Positions 23,911 to 29,429 of a stretch of DNA of 29,429 nucleotides are shown piece after piece. Under the pieces are notes generated by a model. It did no database searches, was not told the origin of the DNA, and was given only the letters and a program-made list of their open reading frames with translations. This stretch comes from GCA-002840015 sp033765245 (GTDB lineage: Bacteria; Pseudomonadota; Gammaproteobacteria; Xanthomonadales; Xanthomonadaceae), in assembly GCA_033765245.1 (NCBI GenBank), contig JANRIF010000059.1, positions 1 to 29,429 of the forward strand, written 5' to 3'. Position numbers and translations under genes: made by a program. The first letter of the stretch is position 1, and every line of letters begins with the position of its first letter.

Positions 23911-24276
23911 GGCCCAAAAGCTGATTCGCCATCCGCGGAGTGCCGTTGTCGCACTCAGCACAACTCGCCCACTCTGGTCGCGCACCAGCCTGTGCAGTGC
24001 CACTTGCCCGCGGCTTGCACCGGTGCGAGTATCGTCACAGATTGGGTCACGTTTTAAGCAGGCGCCACGTGACATGGCAGCCTGCGTGCAGCAGTACAAG
24101 ATTCAGCGTTAGAATTGGACAGCGCCACATCATATTCTGCTGCTTGGCGCAGGATTTTTTCTTGGCAGCGGCGCCGACAAACGAAATCAACCCCCACTTT
24201 GGTATCGACTTGCATTAAATTTCTGACCACCACCCTGCCTGATCTATAAATTCCCCCATCATAACTGCACCTTGCC
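23911..24276. other. Intergenic boundary between core and AT-richer accessory DNA
   Basis: No convincing gene. The putA-proximal part is GC-rich; from about 24020 composition shifts toward A and T (for example GATTTTTTC near 24152 and GCATTAAATTTC near 24213). No tRNA gene, integrase or clear attachment repeat is visible at the boundary. Short open frames on both strands lack recognisable motifs. Confidence 0.6.
24221..24250 (+). promoter_or_regulatory. Candidate promoter of the accessory cassette
   Basis: TTCTGA (24221-24226) and TATAAA (24245-24250) are 18 bases apart. The -10 is good, the -35 weak. Transcription would begin near 24257, about 20 bases before the ATG at 24277, with no Shine-Dalgarno sequence between. 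Confidence 0.4.
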
Positions 24277-24791
24277 ATGGTATCCTCCTTAACGGCTCCT
24301 CCAGCTCCGGAAAATCCTCTATCGCCGCTGCGATAGCTGAACTGTCTGATCTGCCGTTCGTTCAATTGGAGCTTGATTCTTTTCTCGGAATGATTGCGTT
24401 TCGCCACATCGACTGTGAGCCGATCGATGGCGTCAATGAAAACTGTGAGAAACTTGTTCTCGGCTTCCATCGAGCCATCGAAGGCATGATTCAAACTGGG
24501 AACTTAGTGCTGGTTGATCACGTTCTTCAGGAGGAAACCTGGCGCCAATCCATGAACCACATCCTCGATCAGACTCCGCTACTACGAGTGCATGTCGCTT
24601 GCACCAGAGAAGAGTTGGCGCGCAGAGAACTGGCGCGAGGTGATCGCCCCGCAGGACTTGCATTGACTCAGTTACATCGCGTCCATAGAGACATAGTCTA
24701 CGATCTGAAAGTGGAGACGTCGGCGCTATCACCGCATGAGTGCGCTGAGGTTATACTGACACAATTCGCACGATATAATATATCTTGCTAA
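24277..24791 (+). CDS. Chloramphenicol-phosphotransferase-like kinase, apparent 1-nt frameshift after the start
   Basis: The frame 24282-24791 encodes about 169 residues of a P-loop kinase similar to the CPT family, which includes the Streptomyces venezuelae enzyme that phosphorylates chloramphenicol. Seen: 'ILLNGSSSSGKSSIAAAIAE' with the Walker A motif, 'LELDSFLGM' with the likely catalytic Asp, 'NLVLVDHVLQEETW', and 'CTREELARRELARGDRPAG' with the arginine-rich lid, then 'VHRDIVYDLKVETSALSP'. No ATG, GTG or TTG precedes Walker A in this frame back to a TGA at 24240. An ATG at 24277 is one base out of frame; adding a base would give the expected M-V-I-L-L-N-G. Either the gene is broken, the sequence has an error, or an unusual start is used. 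The substrate is unknown. Confidence 0.72.
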
Positions 24792-24801
24792 GGAGATAAC
24801 A

Positions 24802-25353
24802 TTGAATCTCGCTGACTACGATATACATCGATATTCTTGGCACCGCGCGGGACTAGAAATTCGAGAGTCTCCGCTTCAGGGAAAAGGTGTCTTCACCGCT
24901 ACTGCGATTAAGCCTGGCGAACTCGTCATCGTCTGGGGCGGCATTGTCGTAACCTATGGGGACTTCGCTTCCGGAACTGGGCTTCCTCATTCAAACATTG
25001 GGCTTTCGGAGACACACTGTCTTGTTGCCCCGAATGATGAAGGCTTGTCCTTGGATGACTACATGAATCACAGCTGCGATCCAAACCTGTGGCTTGACGG
25101 ACCAATCCGTCTCATCGCACGAAGGCCGATTGCCGCCAACGAAGAACTTACGTTCGACTATGCGATCGAAGTGGGGCATGAGACATACGTTATGAAGACG
25201 CAGTGCCAGTGTGCTGCTGCTAACTGTCGCGGGACAATTACAGGAAGAGACTGGCGGATACCAAATATTCAGCGCACTTATCACGGGCACTTTTCGCCGT
25301 TTATTTCGGCCAGGATTCAGAGCCTGAATTCTTCAGATCGACGTTCTCGTTAA
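24802..25353 (+). CDS. Bacterial SET-domain protein, predicted lysine methyltransferase
   Basis: A 183-residue protein with a compact SET domain, the fold of SAM-dependent protein lysine methyltransferases. Seen: 'SPLQGKGVFTATAIKPGELV' (about 23-42), the SAM/substrate knot motifs 'MNHSCDPNLW' (88-97) and 'NEELTFDYAI' (113-122), and a post-SET cysteine cluster, Cys135, Cys137 and Cys142 ('CQCAAANCRG'), completing a zinc site with the cysteine of NHSC. The start is TTG at 24802, supported by AAGGAG seven bases upstream; no nearer ATG fits. It begins 10 bases after the kinase-like gene and 13 bases before the SDR, so co-transcription is likely. No histone-like substrate is encoded nearby; the target is unknown. 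Confidence 0.88.
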   Translation: MNLADYDIHRYSWHRAGLEIRESPLQGKGVFTATAIKPGELVIVWGGIVVTYGDFASGTGLPHSNIGLSETHCLVAPNDEGLSLDDYMNHSCDPNLWLDGPIRLIARRPIAANEELTFDYAIEVGHETYVMKTQCQCAAANCRGTITGRDWRIPNIQRTYHGHFSPFISARIQSLNSSDRRSR

Positions 25354-25366
25354 TCGGAGCAAAGAA

Positions 25367-26071
25367 ATGGATGTTCTTATCACTGGTGGAAGTCGTGGCA
25401 TCGGCTTCGGCATCGCGCGGGAGCTTGCGGCATCTGGACATCGGCTTATGTTGGTGAGCCGCAATTCTAAGCGGATTGGCGACGCCTCCAGGAAGCTCGA
25501 CGCTGAACACCCCGGACTCGTATTCAGCCATGCATGTGACGTGGCTGAAAGCGAGGCGATTGAGGCTCTTGCAGCTCACTGCACAAAATTGAACTTTACC
25601 CCAGGCTGCCTTGTTGTTAATGCAGGCATTTTCATTGAGGGCACTCTTTCCGATGCGCCCGAACGGGATCTTCAAGAGACGATGCGAGTTGATTTTCTTG
25701 CAGCTTATCGCCTGGTGCGGCAGTTTCTGCCCCAACTCAAGGCCTCTGAATCGGGCAGAGTGATCCTCATTGGCTCAACAGCGGCATACGAGCCGTATCC
25801 TGTCGGCGCGCTATATGGAGTGGCGAAATGGGCCCTGCGTGGCCTCGCTGTTAACCTTCGGAGGGAGCTGATTCCTGCGAACGTCGGCGTCACGTTCTTG
25901 GCGCCAGGTGGCACACTTACCGACTTGTGGGAGAACGAGCAACTGCCGCCAAAACGATTGCTCGATCCGTCTGACATCGGCAAGTTAGTTGCTGTGTGCC
26001 TGTCTCTTAGTAGTCAGGCGGTGGTCGAGGAGTTGATTGTGCGGCCGATGCTAGGCGATATACATGAGTAG
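25367..26071 (+). CDS. Short-chain dehydrogenase/reductase
   Basis: A 234-residue classical SDR. Seen: the Rossmann cofactor loop 'TGGSRGIGFGIA' (6-17), 'VVNAGIFIEG' (NAG at 85-87), catalytic Ser137, Tyr150 and Lys154 ('YGVAKWAL'), and 'FLAPGGTLTDLW' after the active site. The arginine at 32 (in 'LVSRNSKRIG') favours NADP. GGAG precedes the ATG at 25367. Its substrate cannot be told from sequence; its place in the cassette suggests oxidation or reduction of whatever compound or group the neighbouring enzymes handle. Confidence 0.9.
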   Translation: MDVLITGGSRGIGFGIARELAASGHRLMLVSRNSKRIGDASRKLDAEHPGLVFSHACDVAESEAIEALAAHCTKLNFTPGCLVVNAGIFIEGTLSDAPERDLQETMRVDFLAAYRLVRQFLPQLKASESGRVILIGSTAAYEPYPVGALYGVAKWALRGLAVNLRRELIPANVGVTFLAPGGTLTDLWENEQLPPKRLLDPSDIGKLVAVCLSLSSQAVVEELIVRPMLGDIHE

Positions 26072-26118
26072 CCATCCACTCCATCCGAAGGCAACCAGGG
26101 TTTCTGAGTCATTTTGAT

Positions 26119-27015
26119 ATGACCATGCTCGATCTCGAATCTCTTCTGGTGTGGGTAAGTGGGCTTTCTGTGGAGGCTCAACTTGCATTGGTGGGGACAG
26201 CCGGAGCGGGCTTGCTTGCTTTTGGTAAGGGCATCGCGCTAGTTCTGAACAAGGTACGTAAGCCGTTTCGTGTGCGTCGAATCACTAAGGACAACGAGCG
26301 CGATATCGCCTCATTTGTGGATATCTATGAGCGCGTGATCGACGCTCGAAGTCGTATTGATCCGGACGAAATTACGCGTTGGATCAGGGGGCACACGCAA
26401 TCTGCAGGCCTGTCACATGATACGTTTGCATGTAAGCATGCGGATGGAATGGTTGGTTTCGCACAGGTGCTTTTTTGTTCCCGAAATAGAATCGCCTTCA
26501 TTTCCTACTTTGGCGTCGACGAATCAAGTCGACTCACGACGCTGAACGCCGCACTTTCACTCACAGGAGCAATCCGAGCACACATTCGAAAGAGATGCCG
26601 CGGTGTTCGATACGTTGTATTTGAGGTGGACGATCCTTCTGAACCAGGGATTGACAGCTCAGAATTTGCGAAGCGGAAGGCACGCATTAGGAAGTTCAGG
26701 CAACTTGCGCGCACCTGTAAGTTATCAACGGGCGAACTGGATGCGTCGTATATACAGCCGGAAATGCCCGCTGATCTAAAAACCTCCAATGAATGTCAGA
26801 TGCGGTTGCTCGTCGTTGGCGCCGACGGGAAAATATTGCCAACCTCGTTACCTAAACATGAGTTTCTCGAACTTGTTCGCTTTGTCTACTACCGCGTTTA
26901 TCTTCCGAGCTACTACAAGGATGATGAGCAGCTTATGGCAATGTGCGCCGAGTACCTGCAAGACCTCTTATTTAATCTTGGAAACCGAACCCCCCAACGC
27001 GTCGCAGTGCGTTAG
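26119..27015 (+). CDS. Membrane-anchored protein with acetyltransferase-like region
   Basis: A 298-residue protein of no firm family. Seen: one N-terminal membrane helix (about 19-44, 'LALVGTAGAGLLAFGKGIAL'), a basic stretch after it ('NKVRKPFRVRRITKDNERD') that would face the cytoplasm, then alternating strands and helices over residues 50-175 ('DGMVGFAQVLFCSRNRIAFI', 'GVRYVVFEVDD') that resemble a GNAT acetyltransferase fold. The acetyl-CoA loop is not clear enough to be sure. The C-terminal 125 residues are unassigned. The ATG at 26119 has no strong ribosome site; another Met follows two codons later. It is 47 bases after the SDR and probably the last gene of the cassette. Confidence 0.65.
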   Translation: MTMLDLESLLVWVSGLSVEAQLALVGTAGAGLLAFGKGIALVLNKVRKPFRVRRITKDNERDIASFVDIYERVIDARSRIDPDEITRWIRGHTQSAGLSHDTFACKHADGMVGFAQVLFCSRNRIAFISYFGVDESSRLTTLNAALSLTGAIRAHIRKRCRGVRYVVFEVDDPSEPGIDSSEFAKRKARIRKFRQLARTCKLSTGELDASYIQPEMPADLKTSNECQMRLLVVGADGKILPTSLPKHEFLELVRFVYYRVYLPSYYKDDEQLMAMCAEYLQDLLFNLGNRTPQRVAVR

Positions 27016-27070
27016 ATCAGGGGACAGACCGGGGTTCGCAGGCTTGGGGTCTAGCTTTGTAGCATCACCG

Positions 27071-27098
27071 CTTACCCGGCGGTAAGGCCGGATGCATC
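27071..27098. promoter_or_regulatory. Two short palindromes upstream of the abrB-like gene
   Basis: CTTACC-CGGC-GGTAAG (27071-27086) and GATGCATC (27091-27098) lie 33-60 bases before the antitoxin start. Dyad sites like these are where autoregulating antitoxins often bind, but this is inferred only from position. Confidence 0.35.
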
Positions 27099-27130
27099 TT
27101 TACCATTAGGCACACAGTAAAGAGATCCCC

Positions 27131-27313
27131 ATGCCCGTTCTGAGCCCGAAGCGCCAAGTGACGCTGCCCAAGGAATTCTGTGACCGTCTGGCCGTTGTGC
27201 GGGGCGATGATCTCGATATTGTCGAGCACAATAGTAAGCGTCCGGCGACGCCACCTTCCCACGTCTGGCGCGGTGTGTGGGTAGTCAGTCGCGGAGCGAC
27301 TGCCAGCCTTTGA
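27131..27313 (+). pseudogene. AbrB/MazE-type antitoxin, truncated by an IS66 element
   Basis: The first 34 codons (to 27233) encode a swapped-hairpin AbrB DNA-binding domain: 'LSPKRQVTLPKEFCDRL' then 'GDDLDIVEHN', the usual pattern of type II antitoxins of VapB/MazE kind. The native frame then runs into the left inverted repeat of the IS66 element and reads 26 foreign codons to a stop at 27313. The remainder, and any partner toxin, would lie beyond the element outside the window. The surviving part might still fold and bind DNA, but would lack the toxin-binding tail. Confidence 0.8.
27234..27260 (+). repeat. IS66 left terminal inverted repeat
   Basis: Begins GTAAGCGTCCGGCGACGCC and ends CCTTCCC. 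Pairs with 29403-29429 at 24 of 27 positions. Confidence 0.92.
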
Positions 27314-28799
27314 TCGGCAGCAGGGTGTCGATGTCGCGCTGCTTGGTGGTCGGCAGTCGGGTCAGCACATCGCTCATCCAGGCATGCGGTTCGATGCCGT
27401 TGGCCTTGGCGGTGGCGATCAAACTCAGGATCGCGGCGGCACGATGGCCGGCTTGGGTGGCGCCGACGAATAGCCAGTTCTTGCGGCCCAGGGTGATCGG
27501 TCGGATCGCATTCTCGATCGGGTTGTTGTCGATCGGGCGCGTGCCGTCGTCGAGATAACGCAACAGCGCCGGCCAACGGCCCAGTGCGTGATTCACCGCC
27601 TTGGCCAATACGCTGCCGCCCAGTTGCCGGGTGCTCACGTCGATCAGCCAGGCGTGCAGCGACGCCAACACCGGGCCGGCATGGGTTTGCCGGTAAGCTC
27701 GGCGGGCGTCGGGTTCGAGGTCTTTGGCATCGCTCTCGATCCGGTACAACTCGGCAATCCGGCGCACCGCCTCGTGCGCCAGCGGACTGTCGCTGTGCTG
27801 CGCCACCTCGACGAACTTACGCCGCACGTGCACCCAACACGCCAGCTCCGTCACGCCGTCGGCAAACAGCGCCTTGTAGCCGGCGTAGTCGTCCACCATC
27901 AGCGCGCCACGCCAGTCGTCGAGAAACTGCCGAGCGTGTTTGCCGCTGCGGCTTTGGGCATAGTCGAACACCACCACCGGCGGGCCGGCGGTGGATCGGT
28001 AGGCAAACAGATAACTGCGCTGCGTCTTGCCGCTGCCCGGGTCCAATGTGGCCACCGGCGTCTCGTCCGCATGCAGGGCCGATTGCGCGTGCAGACACTC
28101 GCGCAATCGCGTCACCAGCGGCTGCAGCGCGATCCCCACCGCGCCCACCCACTCGGCCAGCGTGCTGCGCGCCAGTTCGATTCCGGCGCGCCGGTACTGC
28201 GCCTGCTGCCGGTACAGCGGTAGATGATCGGTGTACTTGGCGATCACCACCTGCGCCAGCAACGACGGCGCGGCCTGACCGCGATCGATGATCGCCGCAG
28301 CCACCGGCTCGGCCAGCACCGTCTCGCACGTCCGACAGGCGTACTGCGGATAGACGTCGCGCTCGACATAGAATTCCAGCGGCTTCACCGCCAGCTTCTC
28401 GCTGACGTGCTCGCCGATCTTGGTCAATCCGCCAAGACAGTGCGGGCAGGTGCACATGGCCGGCTCGTGCACCCGCGTCTCGCGCGGCAGGTGCGCCGGC
28501 AGCGGTTCGCGTTGGGGGCTGGATTTCGGCGCACGCGGCATGCGGGCTTCGACCGGGATCTGCGCGATCTGATGTTCGGCCGCCCCAGTATCCTCGGCCA
28601 CGGCGTCTTCGAACAGATCGCGCTGCAACGCACTCAATGCCTCGGTGCGGGCCGCATAGTGCAAGCGGCGCAGACGGGCGATCTCGGCGGTCAGTGCATC
28701 GATGTGGTGCTGCTTGCGGGTGATCGTATCGAGCTGCGCCGCCACCAGTTGCCGCAGCGTTTCCACATCGTCGATGGCGGCAAGCTGTTCGGACGTCAT
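27285..28799 (-). CDS. tnpC: IS66 transposase TnpC
   Basis: A 504-residue DDE transposase. Seen: an N-terminal leucine-rich helix ('LRQLVAAQLDTITRKQ'), a zinc-finger-like region ('CTCPHCLGG' and 'YACRTCETVL'), the DDE core with 'LHADETPVATLDPG' and 'LMVDDYAGYKALF', and 'DNNPIENAIRPITLGRKNWL' holding the final catalytic Glu. The C-terminal IS66 tail is present ('HAWMSDVLTRLP'). Length and motifs are intact, so it could be active. The ATG at 28799 lies 17 bases after the tnpB stop; the frame is open upstream only as antisense of nothing coding. Confidence 0.96.
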   Translation of the reverse strand: MTSEQLAAIDDVETLRQLVAAQLDTITRKQHHIDALTAEIARLRRLHYAARTEALSALQRDLFEDAVAEDTGAAEHQIAQIPVEARMPRAPKSSPQREPLPAHLPRETRVHEPAMCTCPHCLGGLTKIGEHVSEKLAVKPLEFYVERDVYPQYACRTCETVLAEPVAAAIIDRGQAAPSLLAQVVIAKYTDHLPLYRQQAQYRRAGIELARSTLAEWVGAVGIALQPLVTRLRECLHAQSALHADETPVATLDPGSGKTQRSYLFAYRSTAGPPVVVFDYAQSRSGKHARQFLDDWRGALMVDDYAGYKALFADGVTELACWVHVRRKFVEVAQHSDSPLAHEAVRRIAELYRIESDAKDLEPDARRAYRQTHAGPVLASLHAWLIDVSTRQLGGSVLAKAVNHALGRWPALLRYLDDGTRPIDNNPIENAIRPITLGRKNWLFVGATQAGHRAAAILSLIATAKANGIEPHAWMSDVLTRLPTTKQRDIDTLLPIKGWQSLRD

Positions 28800-28816
28800 G
28801 CCGCCATCGTATGCGA

Positions 28817-29152
28817 TCAGAACGCGTGAATGGGCACCTCGCAAGCCGACAATCGCATCCAGTCCACACCCGCGCACAACCAGCCGAACTGCTCGGCCGA
28901 CAGCGTGCACAGCCCCTCGTCCGCACGCGGCCAATGAAAGTGACCTGCATGCAAGCGGCGCACGCACAACCACACTCCGGTCGCATCGATCAGCAACAGC
29001 TTGATCCGCGAACCCGACCGATTGCGGAACACATACCCCGCCGAGCCCGACACCGCCCCGTGCGTCTGCCGCACCCACACCAGCAGCCGGTCCACGCCGC
29101 AGCGCAGATCGATCGGCGCCACCGCCACGTACCACATCGCAGGAAGACGCAT
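28817..29152 (-). CDS. tnpB: IS66 accessory protein TnpB
   Basis: A 111-residue protein of the IS66 Orf2 family, required for transposition but of unclear mechanism. Seen: 'IDLRCGVDRLLVWVRQ', 'YVFRNRSGSRIKLLLIDATG' and 'VWLCVRRLHAGHFHWP', all family-specific. Its ATG overlaps the tnpA stop (TGATG), so the two are translationally coupled. Confidence 0.96.
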   Translation of the reverse strand: MRLPAMWYVAVAPIDLRCGVDRLLVWVRQTHGAVSGSAGYVFRNRSGSRIKLLLIDATGVWLCVRRLHAGHFHWPRADEGLCTLSAEQFGWLCAGVDWMRLSACEVPIHAF

Positions 29153-29349
29153 CAGGACTCCCTCGACTCATCGACCCGCATCGGCACCAGCATCAGCGGC
29201 ACCAAGCGCTCCACCCACATCGCCCGCCGCCAGCGCGCGAACTGCGCCGACGGAATGCCGTAGATTCGGCAATACACCGCCTGACTCAACCCACTGCGCA
29301 CCTGCGAACGCACGTGCGAGCGCCAACGTCGCGTCTCTGAACACACCAT
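29152..29349 (-). CDS. tnpA: IS66 accessory protein TnpA
   Basis: A 65-residue helix-turn-helix protein of the IS66 Orf1 type. Seen: 'SGLSQAVYCRIYGIPSAQFA', matching the recognition helices of short IS66 TnpA proteins, then 'LVPLMLVP'. The ATG at 29349 is preferred because AGGGAGAGG lies just before it; an alternative ATG in frame is nine codons upstream (29376). Confidence 0.8.
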   Translation of the reverse strand: MVCSETRRWRSHVRSQVRSGLSQAVYCRIYGIPSAQFARWRRAMWVERLVPLMLVPMRVDESRES

Positions 29350-29402
29350 CCCACCCTCTCCCTCGCTTGAAAGCATCGAGGGTTGGGCAGTTCATGCTCA
29401 TC

Positions 29403-29429
29403 GGGAAGGTGTGGTCGGCGGACGCTTAC
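29403..29429 (-). repeat. IS66 right terminal inverted repeat
   Basis: Read on the minus strand it begins GTAAGCGTCCGCCGACCAC and ends CCTTCCC. It finishes exactly at the window end. Confidence 0.9.

Larger units (their letters stand above)
27234..29429 (-). mobile_element. IS66-family insertion sequence, complete
   Basis: A 2196-base element carrying tnpA, tnpB and tnpC on the minus strand, bounded by inverted repeats that match at 24 of 27 positions and begin GTAAGCGTCCG. The genes start at the right end and read leftward. The right boundary is the last base of the window, so the target duplication cannot be confirmed; IS66 normally makes 8 bp, and the left flank is GCACAATA (27226-27233). 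Confidence 0.93.

Noticed and set aside
21009..23924. Very long second reading frame (971 codons) overlapping putA on the same strand
   Set aside because: It is arginine/proline-rich, lacks any domain, and is the expected by-product of strong third-position GC bias in putA.
24060..24120. Integron attC site (CAGCGTTAGAA near 24105)
   Set aside because: The core does not match GTTRRRY, no matching inverse core was found, and no other cassette structure is visible.
23940..24218. 92-codon plus-strand frame after putA
   Set aside because: No ribosome site, no motif, and it crosses the compositional boundary.
24054..24494. 146-codon minus-strand frame opposite the kinase-like gene
   Set aside because: No recognisable motif, and the plus-strand frame has a clear Walker A and family signature.
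25367..26071. Possible duplication of the pteridine reductase at 2290-3030
   Set aside because: Both are SDRs, but the cofactor loop here is the classical TGGSRGIG and the sequences differ throughout; composition also differs.

Overview
The window is a piece of a GC-rich gammaproteobacterial chromosome. Gene content and order (rpsU-yqeY-dnaG; coxB-ctaD-ctaG-coxC / DUF2909 / SURF1-ctaA-ctaB; a pteridine reductase close to folB-folK-tsaD; palindromic repeats carrying a GTAG end) point to the Xanthomonadales/Lysobacterales, most likely a Rhodanobacteraceae- or Xanthomonadaceae-like bacterium. This placement is inferred from synteny, not from a database search.

Layout. 1-660: the 3' part of a mercuric reductase gene. 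685-4043: a VanZ-like membrane protein, a MidA/NDUFAF7-type methyltransferase, a pteridine reductase and a DUF6159 membrane protein. 4044-4409: an intergenic stretch with an 8-bp tandem repeat and a pair of inverted REP-like palindromes. 4410-6332 (minus): folK, folB and tsaD. 6395-9904 (plus): rpsU with a terminator, yqeY, a HigB-HigA toxin-antitoxin pair lodged between two copies of a 43-bp direct repeat, then dnaG. 10040-11026: an outer-membrane-type protein with an acidic/histidine-rich loop. 11128-11874: an orphan ParA ATPase.

12008-20138 is an aa3-type cytochrome c oxidase locus. Structural genes (coxB, ctaD, coxC), copper insertion (ctaG plus a 46-residue small assembly protein), SURF1, an Sco-like protein and heme A synthesis (ctaA, ctaB) lie together on the minus strand, with only the small DUF2909 gene on the plus strand. 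20746-23910 is putA, a bifunctional proline catabolic enzyme without an N-terminal DNA-binding domain.

From about 24020 to 27230 the sequence is visibly more AT-rich and its codon use changes. This accessory segment carries a compact plus-strand cassette: a chloramphenicol-phosphotransferase-like kinase whose start seems broken by a 1-nt frameshift, a bacterial SET-domain methyltransferase with a TTG start, a short-chain dehydrogenase, and a membrane-anchored protein with an acetyltransferase-like region. No function is established for this combination; it is the best candidate in the window for an undescribed system. It is followed by an AbrB/MazE-type antitoxin gene cut by an IS66-family element (27234-29429) with matching terminal inverted repeats; its right end coincides with the window end.
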